From positions 7,691,875 to 7,755,874 of the forward strand of contig NC_059287.1 in assembly GCF_017591435.1 (NCBI RefSeq): DNA of 64,000 bases. Reading direction: 5' to 3'. The stretch is from Portunus trituberculatus. Its lineage: Eukaryota > Arthropoda > Malacostraca > Decapoda > Portunidae. Below are positions 38,701-50,283 of the stretch, piece after piece. The notes beneath the pieces are model-generated. The model made no database searches and was not told the DNA's origin. It saw nothing but the letters and a program-made list of their open reading frames with translations. The position numbers and the translations under genes were made by a program. How positions within the stretch are numbered: position 1 is the first letter of the stretch; each line of letters opens with the position of its first letter.

Positions 38701-40648
38701 ATTGCTTCCAAAAGTGAACAACTGGCAGCAGTGTCCAACAGTGCTACAATACAACAACAGCACCACTGCCTCTCTCAGGCCAAAGTTCGTTGCCAGGAAC
38801 AGGCAATCACACAACTGAAGAAGGTACTGTCGCCATGCAACATCTTTAGTGGATCAAAAGGAACTGAGACTGGGCCCGCCAGTGATGCAACGACAGGTCG
38901 GATGTTCAAGCTTCTGTCGAAGGAGATCATTCCGACAACATCAAAAAAGCATTCTGTCCACAGAGCAGATTGGCATGAATGCATACAGAAGTTTCATTGA
39001 AGATCGTCTGATTGGCAATGGAAACCTGTGGCCAAGATGACAAAGGTTAAACTGCTGTCTTGGTCAGCAACTGCCAAGGAAATTAAACTGAAAGCCGGTT
39101 CCCAAGTGATCACACTGAAAGCAACATCATCACTGTTTGCTAGGATGCTGGTGATAGCACGATCCTCAAGGGATGACATCAACTTAGAGGAAGTGATTGG
39201 CACCCACGAGTTTGTGTACATAAACAGGTTACTGATGCAACCAGATGGAGCAATCCACCCGACCACTGACAAGAGCATGGTAATCCACCTGCTGGAGAAC
39301 CTTCTGGAGCCAGATGACAATACAACCCCAGGAACCAATGCTCAGGGCACCATCGATGAAAACGAGGGTTTCTGTCTTGTAGTTGATGGCATGGCTGTAT
39401 TGCATGAGTTGATGGCTGTCAAGAACGTCAAAAACTGCAAGGATTTAGGCACATCATATGTCAAGTTGATTGACTCAAAAGCTCGAGGTTATGGCCAAGT
39501 GAGGATCATCTTTGATAATTACACCATAGTATCTTCACTCAAGGAGGGCACACGGAGAGCCGCAGAGGCAAGTCCAAGGAATCATTTCCTACATTGTAGA
39601 AGATGCAACTTGTATCAAAGACAAAGGTACATTTCTTGCAAGCAATGAGACAAAGGATTCACTCACTTTGTACCTGGCACAACAACTCATCAACCAGAGT
39701 ACTACCAAGAACCTAGTAACCGTGACACGCAGCAGCATTATGACAAACTCTGAATGTCATGTATCTACAGGTGTAAGCACCCACGAAGAAGCTGACACTC
39801 TGATGATATTACACGCTGTAGAAGTAGCAGGAACAGGATTTGAAGTCCACATATACTCACAGGACACTGATGTTCTGCTCTTGGCTCTTCGTAGGGTGCC
39901 AATGCTTGGTACGCGACCAGCAATGATCATGGGCACCGGAGAACGCCGTCGCATCATCCAGCTGAAACCCATCTATGACAAGCTTGGTTCCGACAAAGCA
40001 TCAGCTTTGATCAAATGGCATGCGCTGACTGGATGCGATACAACTGGGCATATACAAGGCAAAGGAAAAAAAGGATGCTTCAAAGCTTTCCTTAATGCCA
40101 GTTCAACCGTACTTGCTGCACTGAATGGGCTTGGAGAAGGAGCCGAACCATCAGATAGTGTGGTCGAAGGGTGTGAAGAATTCTTATGCTCACTCTTCTG
40201 TCCTAAGCAACTCCATATCCCCAAGGCAAAGAATCTCAGGTGGTACCTCTTCAAAAGGCTGAGATCTGACCAAGGAGTAGACATGTTACCACCTACACAT
40301 GGAGCTTGGCTCGAGCACATCCGACGCGCACATATTCAAGCAAGTGTTTGGTCACAAGACCTGGTCTTAAATCCAGTCATACCAAATCCTCTCATGCTCG
40401 GATGGCAAATGCAACATGACAAACTGATGCCACTGCTATCAAAGGAAGCACCAGCTCCAGAAGCAGTTCTTCAACTCATTCGATGCAACTGCGGATCCAC
40501 TAACATCGATTCAGCCAACAAGTGTTCGCGCAGATGCTCTTGCAGACAAAATAATCTTGTGTGCACTGAATTGTGCAACTGTACAGGAGATGACACATGC
40601 CAGAACACTAATCCTATCACAGATGGCCAGGATATTGAAGAGGACTGA
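35719..40648 (+). pseudogene. Element X protein: zinc modules, FEN1/XPG-like nuclease, Cys-rich tail
   Basis: The frame opens MSSSVTSGEPPTKR at 35719, after a likely 5'UTR splice acceptor (TTTCTTTACAG, 35671). Order seen: two C-x2-C...H-x3-C modules (CLKC...WHRTCY; CFYC...YHKSCH); a long unrecognised middle (37.0-38.9 kb); then a nuclease-like region with VVDGMAV (~39380), IIFDNY...LKEGTRR (~39510-39560), HEEADT (~39784), SQDTDVLLLAL (~39855) and TGCDTTGHIQGKGK (~40030); and last a tail with about 11 Cys (CNCG to CNC). The acidic residues fall where FEN1/XPG nucleases have their seven metal ligands. Lesions: TGA at ~35806, frameshifts near 36865, 38455, 38975, 39025 and 39570. It is not functional as it stands. 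The nuclease assignment is my inference from motif order. Confidence 0.65.
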
Positions 40649-40924
40649 CGTCGTGGACATTTGTGGCTGTAACTTGAAACAGCAGATCATTAACATTTGT
40701 GTTATTCTTTTGCAATAAGAATTACTTGTTAAGTTGCTAGAAGCAGAATCTTTTGGTGAACATTTATACCATAAGTACAAAATAGTCACACACTATTAGT
40801 CTTTATCACATATTTTCCAAAACTGGATAATTATGGCCATTTAGAATTGTTACACACTGTAAATAATTTGAAAATATGTTATTTTTGCGGAATTTTTACG
40901 ATATTATTTGTTGATGCTGAAAAT

Positions 40925-41051
40925 CAGTCTGGGACCACACAGAAAAACTGGCAACATAATTTTCCCTGTTTGATGATGTATTTAGATGATAATAAAACTT
41001 GTTGCCAAGATTCTATATGAAAATATGGCTTTTATACACAAGCCAATATAC
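40925..41051 (-). repeat. Element X right terminal inverted repeat
   Basis: Inverted counterpart of the left end, with the same internal TGGCAAC/GTTGCCA pair. Conserved blocks are separated by diverged sequence, which suggests an old insertion. Confidence 0.65.
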
Positions 41052-41053
41052 TA

Positions 41054-41871
41054 TGTACCTTGAGTTTTTGAGGTCTTTAGCATTCTGTAATAGAGTCCTT
41101 CGTGCTGTATTGTCGTCAATCTTAATACAGAATAGTTTCTTCTCTCTGTTTATACAGTCAACACTTGATAAGGTTAGTGATCTGCCAATAAGGTGGTTAA
41201 CTATGGGGTCAAAGGCTGCCCCAAAGTCATCATCAGTGGTGGCGTCTATGCCTCTAACAATAATTGATGTTACTCTTTTTTTCTCTCTCCCTCATTTCTC
41301 TGATCTCTTTTATTATCTGTCTGTTTGTTTGTTTTATTGATTGTGTGGAGTAGGATGTACAAGTGTGTTGTTGTATGGATGATACTTGGGAGGAAAGTGT
41401 TTGTACTGTTTCACATAGTTTCTTAACTGTTTGTAGGAGTTGACTAAAGGCAGTGTTGTCTTGGCCACCAGCACCATTACTGTGACTGAATGAACGACAG
41501 TCAGTACAAGTATAAGCGATAGAATCACTGTCATACTGTTTAATATTGGCTACAAGAGGCTCAGGAATACCGAGACACATGGAGGTGGAACAAAACCAAT
41601 TGTTACAATTCCTATCACAGCCAATACAAGAATCATCAAGTGAACTCTGACAGGTAGAACAGCACATAACATCACCTGGGGTACTGCTAGGGAGTGCAGT
41701 GGTTTGGGGCTTAGTTGATGAGGTAGAACTGCTATCACATAATTGGTTATTAACACCAACCGCGTCACAAGAAGCACCACCCTGACCTACAGCACCAGTA
41801 GGTGGGTTTACAACAGTGGAAGGCGGTGGCTGAGAACCACCACCATGACCTCTGCCACGTCCACGAGCCAT
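41054..41871 (-). pseudogene. LINE-C ORF1 (Cys-rich zinc finger, RRM-like)
   Basis: The frame opens MARGRGRGHGGGSQPPPS at 41871. A Cys-rich block follows (CCSTCQ, CIGCDRNCNNWFC, MCLG, YTCTDC) resembling a PHD-type finger without the usual His. A coiled-coil stretch ends near QIIKEIREMREREKK. A frameshift near 41290 leads to GIDATTDDDFGAAFDPIV and ARRTLLQNAKDLKNS, the start of the RRM-like region. Element X then interrupts it. ORF1 proteins of CR1/L2-like LINEs often combine such fingers with RRM-like domains. Confidence 0.7.
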
Positions 41872-41986
41872 GAGGAAGCTAAGGGGCGCACCAGGGAAGA
41901 TGGAGCACAACAAGACACGTCCGCCTCCACCGACTGCTGGAACTGGTAAAAGACAAAGTGGCCCATAGTGTGTGTGTGTGTGTGTG

Positions 41987-42080
41987 TTTTTTTTTTTTAC
42001 GGTAAGGCCTATAGCGCCTGTAGGCACACTTGAAGAGTGTATGGGAAGTGCTGTTCAGCTTCCGCTTCCGCCCATTAGTG
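41987..42080 (-). mobile_element. SINE-1 copy c, 3' end only
   Basis: The last ~80 bases of SINE-1 plus an A-tail (T-run at 41987-41998) and adjoining (TG)n. The tRNA-like head is missing. It lies between LINE-C and LINE-D. Confidence 0.75.
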
Positions 42081-42109
42081 ATAGTTAGGATAGTTAGTTA
42101 GGGGATAGT

Positions 42110-42646
42110 ATGGTGAAGAGGGCCCACATGTACAAGGCCATGATGGGGGAGAAGAGCAAGCTGGTGAGCTTGAGTGGGAAAGGTGTAGAGGAGGTGGTAG
42201 AGGCAGCTAAGGAGAATATGAAAGGCCTGCAGGAAGGCATGCTCATGCTTCAGGGAGGTGGCAACGGCCTCAGGCAGCTGGGGCCGGAGCAGATAGTCAG
42301 GAAGGTGATGGAGTGTGTGAGGGAGGTAAAGAGGGAGAAGAAGGTGCGAGCGGCAGTAGTTGGGGTGTTAGGTAGGCCGAAGGAGAGCAGAGGATATGAG
42401 GAATTGAGGAAGGAAACCAATAGGCTGCTGAGACAGGAGGTGCAAGACCTCAAGATAGAATGTAGCAAGAGGGAAGGGGACTATGGTGTCAGCTTCCTAG
42501 AACTGGACGGTGCCCTGCCACCAGAAGTGTATGACAGGGATAGTGAGGGGGACAGGAGGATGTGCAGAAGGTTTCTTGAATGGGTGACCATGACAGAGAG
42601 ATTGTGTGAGATGAGGAAAAAGAGGCAGGAGTGTGAAAGGGAGTGA
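42110..42646 (+). pseudogene. LINE-D ORF1 remnant, SGNH-esterase-like
   Basis: The frame gives LQGGGNGLRQLGPEQIVRKV, AAVVGVLGRPKES and GALPPEVYDRDSEGDRRMCR. GGGN sits where SGNH esterases have the GGND block. The DSEGD segment occupies the place of the usual DGVH motif, so the catalytic His is lost or altered. The amino end, with the GDS nucleophile block, is missing. The ORF1 role is inferred from its place just upstream of ORF2. Confidence 0.5.
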
Positions 42647-42682
42647 CTGACGAGAGAGAAAGGGTGTCTGAGGATAGGATGT

Positions 42683-45600
42683 GTGAATGTGAGAGGATGG
42701 GATGTTGGAAAAATGGAAGACCTCAGCAGGGAAATGAATGTATGGAATGTAGAGGTAGTCTATGTAACTGAAACCCAGCTAAAAGAGAGAGTAGAACTGG
42801 AGTCAGAGAGTTTTAAAATGATAGGTAAAGGTAGGAGTAAGCAGCAGAGGAAGGGGAGGGTTGGAGTAATGGTAAGATTAGATGCAGGTGTGGACATAGA
42901 GGAGATAGATGTAAGGGAGTGTGAGATGAGTGAGGATGTTATGGCAGTGAGATTAGAGTATAAGGTAGATAGGGACAGAGAGAAAATAACATTAATTGTG
43001 TGCTACATGACCGTTGAAAGAGCAGAAGCGAGAGCTGAGAATGAAAGAAAATATAGGATTATTGAAAGGCTGGTACAAGAGAATAAGAATGAAAGAGTAA
43101 TTGTGATGGGGGACATGAATGGTCATATAGGAGTATTGGGTGAGGAAGTAAATGGTAATGGACAATTGTTATTAGATTTTGTGGAGAGGAATGAGCTTGA
43201 GATTTTGAATGTGACCATGGCAGAGGGTAGAGTGACATGGTGTGGAAAGGAAAGTGAATCTGTCATTGACTACATGGTGGTTAACGACAAAGCGAGGGAA
43301 CGAGTAAAAGGCATGTGGGTGGATGAGGAGAGAAAGATTGATGTAGCAAGTGACCATAATGTTATGGTATTGGAGTATGAGTGTGTGAAGGAGAAGGTAA
43401 AAGTGACTACACAGGGGAAGGGAAGGTGGAAAGTTAGAGAGGCAGACTGGGATAGTTTTAGAGAAGCGATAGAGAAGATGGAATGGAAGACTGATGAGAA
43501 TGGGCCACAGACAGAGAGAGGAGTGGATGAGTGTAATAGGAGTCTAGTTAGGAAATTAACCATAGCTGCAGAGGAGAGTATTGGTAGGACAGAACCAAGA
43601 GGTAAAGGGAGAGAAAGGAAAGGGAAGAGGTGGTGGAACAATGAGATAGACAGGGCGAGGAAGGAAAGAAGGCAACTGAATAGGAGATGTAGGAGCCTTA
43701 GAAGGTACAGACAGAACAGTGAGGTAGAGAGAATAGAGTATGATAGAGTGTGGAATGAGTATAGGAGTAAGCAGCAAGAGGTGAAGGCATTAATCAGGAG
43801 GGCCAGAGGGAATGAGGAGAGGAAAATTATTGAGGAACTTAGGAGAAAGGGTGAAGAAGGAGGTAGGGAATGGTATAAATTTTTAAGAGGAGAGGAAGGT
43901 AATAAAGTAGACCATGTAGAGGAGTTAGTAGTGAATGGAAGGAGAATTAGGGAAAGGGAGGAAATGATTGGAGAGATAGAAGAGTACTGGAAAACTATTG
44001 GAGGAGTAAATGAACCAGCTAGGAACTTAGGAAACATCACCCTAGATAGGAAAATAGAGGAAGGAATGAATGAAGAGATCAGTATGGAGGAGATTGAGAG
44101 GTATGTGAAGAAACTAAAGAGAGGTAAGGCTCCGGGTATCGATGGGATTCTGAATGAATTTTACAGAGAGGGTGGTCGAGGAGTGATTGAGGGGCTGCAT
44201 GAGTTGTTTGGAAGGATCTGGAGGGATGAAAGAGTGCCTGCAACCTGGAATGAAAGTAGAGTGACACTTATTCATAAAGGAGGTAGTAAAAGTAGGAAGG
44301 AAATTAGGAACTATAGACCAATAGCAGTGTGTGATTCAGTGTGTAAGATATTCTGTGGTGTGTTGAATGAAAGACTGAGTGAAGTGATAGAAAGAAATAG
44401 GGTAATGGGTGAGGAACAGAATGGGTTTAGGAAGGATAGAAGAGGTGAGGATAACATGTATGTAGTAAATGAAGTGATAGGGAGAGCGAGAAAGGACGGT
44501 AGGAAGAAGTATTTAGCTTTTCTAGACATAGAGAAGGCTTATGATAGAGTAGATAGGAGAATGCTGTGCAAGGTATTAGAAAAGTTGGGGTGAGTGAGAA
44601 GATAGTGAGAATCATTAGGAGTATGTATGAGAATACAAGAGCGGTGTTTAGTATGGGGGATCTGGTGACTGGATGGGTGAGTAATGAGAGAGGAGTGAGA
44701 CAAGGCTGTGTTCTTTCCCCTTTACTATTTGGCCTATATGTGGAGGAGATGGCAGCGAGAGTGAGGCGAACAGGATTAGGAGTGAAAGTGGGGAATGATG
44801 TGCTGAGCATTCTCCTGTATGCAGATGATGTGGTGGTCCTTAGTGAGCACCATGCAGAGCTGCAGGAAATGCTGAATGCTGTGAGTGAGTATGGAAGGGA
44901 TTTTGACGTTAGATTCAGCAGGGAGAAGAGTAAAGTATTAGTAGTAAATGGGGATGCATTAGACAGGAACAGGACATGGATGCTGGGTGGGAGGAAATAG
45001 GAAGAACAAAGGAGTACAAGTATCTGGGTATTTGGGTGGATGAAAGAGGGTGTGAAAGGACCAAGCAGGAAAGAATAGCACGGACTAACCAATGGGTGGG
45101 GAGGCTAGGTAGTGTAGCACGGTGCAGGGCAAATAAGTATGAGGTAGTTAGAGGACTATGGAAGGAGTAGCTATCCCCAGCATCATGTATGGTTTAGAAA
45201 CAACAGTGTGGACTAGGAAAGACCTGAATAGGCTAGAGGTTCTGCAGAACATGACAGGCAGGATAGCGTTAGGTGCCAACAGGTATGTGGCAGTGGAGGC
45301 GATCAGAGGAGATATGGGATGGAGTACATTTAGGAAAGGTTAGCTAAGGCAGTGTTGAGGTATAGGGTTAGACTGCAGAGGATGGATGGGAGTAAATGGG
45401 CAAAAAAGGTGTACGAATGGAACGTGTATGGACAGTGGGCACAGGAGTCGTTTAATATAGAAATTTGGGTGGGTGAAATAGGAATGCTTGTTAGAAGAGC
45501 CATAGGACATGGAAGTGTAGATGCGAGTAAGAGAGAAATCAATAGGCGTGTGGAAGAGAAAGGAAAAGCAGAGTGGAGGAGGGGGATGAGTGAGAAGACA

Positions 45601-46065
45601 ACGCTAGAATGGTATCGGAGAAAGGACCGGCCTAGGTGTGAAAGTTTTTATGATGGGAGCGCGGGGGAACTGCTGTTCAGAGCCAGGACCAAGTCCCTGG
45701 AGGTGAACAGCAGGGTGTATAGGTGGAAGAATGGAGGAAGCAAGGTGTGTGAGGTATGCGAGACGGGTGTGGATGAGACAGTAGAACATTTGATGCTGGA
45801 GTGTGAGGGGTATGGGTGTGCAAGAGACAGGATGTTAGGTGTAGTGACAGAAGAAATAGGAGTAGAAGCATGTAGTGAGATGAGAGAGAGGAATGCTAGG
45901 GAATGGATGGAGTACCTGCTGGGGCTGTGTGTTGAGAGACAGGTAAATGGTCGGGTGATTGAGGGTGTGAAAGATTTCTTAGAGAGTGCCTGGAGGGAAC
46001 GTATGAGAATGATTGAAAGGCAGGGACCCCTCAGGGACAGGGATGGGGATGGGGAACAGGTGTGA
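42683..46065 (+). pseudogene. LINE-D ORF2 (endonuclease-RT-zinc finger), three or four breaks
   Basis: The first frame (42683-44593, 636 codons) has VEVVYVTETQLKE, VIVMGDMNGHIG and VASDHNVMVLEYE (endonuclease). It continues with APGIDGILNEFYREGG, NYRPIAVCDSVCK, QNGFRKDRRGEDN and FLDIEKAYDRVDRR (RT). A frameshift near 44590 leads to RQGCVLSPLLFGLYVEEM and the catalytic box LLYADDVVVLSEH (~44820). Further shifts occur near 44990, 45165 and 45345. The carboxyl part has a C-x2-C-x9-H-x4-C finger (CEVCETGVDETVEHLMLEC), which is common in APE-type LINEs. Confidence 0.85.
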
Positions 46066-46130
46066 ATGTGATGAATGATGAGGGAGGGGAGGGAGGGAAA
46101 GCTTTAATGCTTCAAACTTCCTGCCCCGCT

Positions 46131-46978
46131 CTTCCATTTCCAGGTGTGTATGGGAGAACGCCGATCCAAAGGTTACACCGACAGCAAGTGCTGGGTGACT
46201 CCCAACTCAAGCTCAAGTCCTTCACGTTACTCTTAATATAGCCCAGAGTGTACTCAGTGCTAGGGTCCACTGCGTCGTCTTGAAGGGCACACTGAGCAAG
46301 GCGGTCTGGATCCCACATGAGAGGGTATCCAGGTGAAATGGACCATAGCACCAGCACCTAGGGCATGGATGAGCTCAAGACATTTATTAACTAGATCACA
46401 GTCCAAAGGGGAGGTAGACTGAAGAGCATACAATGCAGCCTGACTGTCAACAAAGAAATAAACATTCTTATGGAGAGGCGCCACAATATGTAGCGTCTCC
46501 AGAACAGTATACAGTTCTGCCCTACTGCAAGACGTGTGCAGAGAGCCGCCTGGAAACCTCAGTGTCAGTGTAGTGATTGGCAGAGATGTAGTCACGGATG
46601 AACACTCATATCCGGACCTGCTGCCATTGACTGACCCATCACAATAAACATGGATAGCCTGAACGTGGATACTTTGACAATTTGGTCATTAACATGTCTT
46701 GCAGCACATGAGGGAGCCGGTCCCTCTTGGACTGATGGAGTGAGTGAATATCAACACTGACATGGTGAGGGTTCCAGGCAGGTTGGAGCAGTGACATAAC
46801 AATGTTAATACAGGCTTTGGCTACACCTACACTTGTCACTACTCCCAAGATTTTCCTGAGGTATGGAGTTGTAGGAGTCCAAGGATCATGATACAGGGGG
46901 ATCAGTGATCCCTATTGACAGTCAGAACCCATGCATAGCATATGACCAAAAGTACGACAAGTAATTTCCTGTATCCCT
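46131..46978 (-). mobile_element. LINE-G, 3' part with RNase H domain
   Basis: The minus-strand frame encodes SCSRAELYTVLETLH, YFFVDSQAALYALQS and HFTWIPSHVG, the E, D and H blocks of the RNase H domain seen in I/R1/LOA-type LINEs. Upstream it reads HVSVDIHSLHQSKRDRLPHV-type connecting sequence. It continues at 49323 beyond LINE-E. Confidence 0.7.
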
Positions 46979-49292
46979 TTCATCTCCGTTGGGCTCCTCC
47001 AATCACAATCTCATTTCTGTATCTTGTCCTATTTTTCCAATCCCTCCGCAGGATCCCCCAAAGCGAAGGTGCCTCTGGCGTTTTGCCTCTGCCAGTTGGG
47101 GGGACCTGAGGAGGTATTATGCTGATTTTCCCTGGAATGATTATTGCTTCCATGTCAGAGACCACCCATCTCTTTGTGCTGAACGCATAACAGAGGTGTT
47201 AGTATCTGGCATGGAGGCGTACATTCTTCATTCTTTTCTCAACCTAAACCTTCTAAACCTTGGTTTAACTCAGCCTGTTCTCGTGCTATACATGATAGAG
47301 AGGTTGCCCACAAAAGGTACTTGAGCCTTCCATCTCCTGAATCTCATGTACTTTATATCTCTGCCCGGAATCATGCCAAGTCTGTCCTTCAACTTGCCAA
47401 ACACTCTTTCATAAATAGGAAATGTCAAAATCTTTCAAACTCAAACTCTCCTCGTGACTTCTGGCATCTAGCCAAAAACATCTCAAATAACTTCACTTCT
47501 TCATCTTTCCCTCCTTTATTTCATCCTGATGGCACCACTGCCATCTCTTCTGTCTCTAAAGCTGAACTCTTTTCTCAAACCTTTGCTCACAACTCCACCT
47601 TGGACGATTCTGGGCTTGTCCCTCCTCTCCTCCTCCCTCTGACTATTTCATGTCTACAATCAAAATTCTTCGTAATGATGTTTTCCATGCCCTTGCTGGC
47701 CTAAACCCTCGGAAGGCTTATGGACCTGATGGGGTCCCTCCTATTGTTCTCAAAAACTGTGTTTCTGTGCTTGCACCTTGCCTGGCCAAACTCTTCCAAC
47801 TTTGTCTATCGACTTCTACCTTTCCTTCCTGGTGGAAGTTCGCCTACATTCAGCCTGTTCCTAAAAAGGGTGACCGTTCTAACCCCTCAAACTACCGTCC
47901 TATAGGTTTAATCTCTTGCTTGTCTAAAGTTTTTGAATCTATCATGAATTGGAAGATTCTCACACATCTGTCACTTCACAATCTTCTGTCTGATCGCCAG
48001 TATGTCTTCCATCAAGGTCGCTCTACTGGTGATCTTCTGGCTTTCCTTACTAAGTCTTGGTCATCCTCTTTTAGAGATTTCAGTGAAACTTTTGCTGTTG
48101 CGTTAGACATTTCAAAAGCTTTTGATAGAGTCTGGCATAAAGCTTTGATTTCAAAACTGCCCTCCTACGGCTTCTATCCTTCTCTCTGCAACTTTATCTC
48201 AAGTTTCCTTTCTGACCGCTCTATTGCTGCTGTGGTAGACGGCTACTGTTCTTCTCCTAAACCTATTAATAGTGGTGTTCCTCAGGGTTCTGTCCTGTCA
48301 CCCACTCTCTTCTTAACCAAACTTCTTGCCCTATCCACTCCTACGCTGATGACACCACCCTATATCTTTCCACGTTCTTTCAGAGACGTCCAACCCTTCA
48401 GGAAATCAACAGATCACGTGGGGACGCCACGGAATGCCTGACTTCCGATCTTTCTAAGATTTCCGATTGGGGCAGAGAAAATCTAGTAGTTTTCAATGCC
48501 TCAAAAACTCAATTCCTCCATCTATCAACTTGACACAACCTTCCAGACAACTATCCCCTCTTCTTCAATGACACTCAACTGTCTCCCTCTTCCACAATGA
48601 ATATCCTCGGTCTGTCCTTTGCTCATATTCTTAACTGGAAACTTCAAATCTCATCTCTTGCTAAAACAGCTTCAATGAAGTTAGTTGTTCTGAGGCGTCT
48701 CCGACAGTTTTTCTCGCCCCTCCAACTGCTTACTCTGTATAGGGGCCTTATCCGTCCCTGTATGGAGTACTCTTCGCATGTTTGGGGGGGTTCCAGTCAC
48801 ACAGCTTTGCTTGATAGGGTGGAATCGAAAGCTCTTCGTCTCATCAACTCCCCTCCTCTCACTAACTGTCTTCAGTCTCTTTCTCACTGCCGAAATGTTG
48901 CATCCCTTTCTATATTTTATCGCTATTTTCATGGTAACTGTTCTACTGATCTTGCTAACTGCATGCCTCCCCTCCTCCTGCGGCCACGCTGCACGATGCA
49001 CAAGGCTTTCTTTTTCCTCTCATCCCTATTCTGTCCAACTCTCTAATGCAAGAGTTAACCAGTACGCTCAATCATTCATCCCTTTCACTGGTAACCTCTG
49101 CAACTCCCTCCCTGCATCTGTATTTCTGAATTCCTACAACTTGTCTTCTTTTAAGAGGGAGGTATCGAGGCATTTGCTCCCCTAATTCTGGCTGATGGTT
49201 TTGGCACTTTTTGAACTCTTTGGAGAGCCAGCACTCAAGTGGGCCTTTTTCTAACTTTCTATTTTTTGCCCTTGGCTGGCCCTCTTCCCTAC

Positions 49293-49322
<30 letters not shown>
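46979..49322 (+). mobile_element. LINE-E, 5'-truncated, with poly(A), inserted in LINE-G
   Basis: The copy begins at the end of the endonuclease (PLGSSNHNLISVSCPIF) and runs through the RT to a 3'UTR and an A30-like tail at 49297-49322. Two further copies of the family occur at 13.9 and 52.6 kb. Confidence 0.8.
46990..49180 (+). pseudogene. LINE-E ORF2 (RT), frameshifted
   Basis: SNHN occupies the place of the endonuclease SDH box, with Asp changed to Asn. RT motifs are GLNPRKAYGPDGVPPIVL, NYRPIGLISCLSKV, LDISKAFDRVWHKAL and NSGVPQGSVLSPTLF. A frameshift then separates the catalytic box SYADDTTLY (~48340). The rest (LQISSLAKTASMKLVVLRRL, GLIRPCMEYSSHVWG, VNQYAQSFIPFTGNLC) lies in two frames from 48597 to 49185. 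It belongs to the jockey/CR1 side of the LINE tree. Confidence 0.8.
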
Positions 49323-49325
<3 letters not shown>

Positions 49326-50080
49326 TACACATAATACTCAGTATGTGCAGTTCAGCTCTGAGGATCTCAATCCGTGCAGTCCTGGGGCATCCCAAAATTA
49401 TCCTCATTGCTTCATTCTTAACAAGCTCCAGGAGACGGAGCTGGGTGGCACTAAATTGTATTAAAACAGGTGCTGCGTAGTCAATGAGGGACCATACGAC
49501 AGACATGTACGTAGAACATTCTTAGGACTGGAATGCCAGCCCCCAGGCCCCCTTTGCTAGCAGCCAAGTGGCGCTAGCCATGGCAGACAGAGGTCTCAAA
49601 TATATTGGATGGCTTGGAGAGACTTCCTAAAGTTCAACGGAACACCCAGGTACGTACTTGTGTATATAAACTTTAGGGATGGGAACATTACTTAAAGTGG
49701 GCAGTCAAGAGACCTTCCCTTTAGGTTGAAAATTTGTTTTACATTCATTAATCATAAGTCCCATTTGGACACAAAATGCTGCTAGTTGTGACAAAGCTAA
49801 CTGGAGAATCCTGGGTGTGAGGCATTGGAGGAGTATGTTATCAGCATAGATGACAATCTGGGTGCCCTGCAGGAAGGAACAACGCCCAATTTTGTCCATT
49901 AAAACATTGAAAAGCATTGAACTAAGGGCTCCACCCTGTGGAATTCTGTTGTATTCGTGGTAAGAAAGGAAACACTTGGAGCCTTAAGGGATTTTTAAAG
50001 TAGACAGCAGCAGTACAACAGTGTGTAATAACAGCATCTCCTAAGGAATATATACAAGTGCTTGGTCAAAGTGCAGGCTG
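49323..50080 (-). mobile_element. LINE-G, RT part (YADN box)
   Basis: The minus-strand frame carries PQGGALSSMLFNVLMDKI (~49930), QIVIYADNILLQCL (~49840; second catalytic Asp changed to Asn), then SLIDYAAPVLIQFSAT and ILGCPRTARIEILRAELHI. The last segment joins the 46.9-kb part once LINE-E is removed. The endonuclease is absent and the right boundary is approximate. Confidence 0.7.
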
Positions 50081-50085
50081 TGAAA

Positions 50086-50250
50086 TGACAAACTCGGGCT
50101 TACGGGGGTATATTTATTACCTAGTAATAGACTTGAGCAAACCTACCAAAACCCAGAGCTCCGTAAAAATGAAACATTGGTTGAAGCAAAATGAAACAAA
50201 CATAGAAACATCAATTAATCAATTCAATGATTACTGAGAATATCATAACA
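50086..50250 (-). repeat. Candidate 3' LTR of the gypsy element (165 bp)
   Basis: Read on the minus strand, the stretch begins TGTTATGATATTCTC, ends GAGTTTGTCA (TG...CA) and contains AATAAA. It is preceded by a purine tract GGGAAGG, suitable as the plus-strand primer. No second LTR exists in the window to confirm it. Confidence 0.4.
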
Positions 50251-50283
50251 CCTTCCCAACGAGCCTGAGGCTCACCGTTGAAG

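Larger units (their letters stand above)
35311..41051 (+). mobile_element. Element X: 5.7-kb TIR transposon with FEN1/XPG-like protein
   Basis: The unit lies between TA dinucleotides (35309-35310 and 41052-41053) inside LINE-C ORF1. Its ends are imperfect inverted repeats of roughly 130 bases: GTATAT at the tips, ATATAGAATCTTGGCAAC at 35354-35371 and inverted at 41001-41018, and a GTTGCCAGTTTTT block followed by GGTCCCA at 35417-35442, inverted at 40931-40955. It carries one long plus-strand reading frame. Inverted termini, TA flanks and a disrupted host element support a DNA transposon. I do not recognise its superfamily. Confidence 0.7.
42081..46130 (+). mobile_element. LINE-D, near full-length plus-strand LINE
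   Basis: It carries an ORF1 remnant (42110-42646) and a long ORF2 (42683-46065), followed by a short 3'UTR. G-rich, A/G-biased codons contrast with the AT-rich neighbours. The clade is unresolved by eye. Confidence 0.8.

Noticed and set aside
35944..40648. Element X frame as a normal intronless host gene
   Set aside because: It sits between inverted termini inside a LINE ORF and contains a stop and several frameshifts.
41254..42027. Single host gene with a PHD finger at 41.3-42.0 kb
   Set aside because: The frame lies directly upstream of LINE-C ORF2 once element X is removed and has an ORF1-type RRM-like continuation, so it is LINE ORF1.
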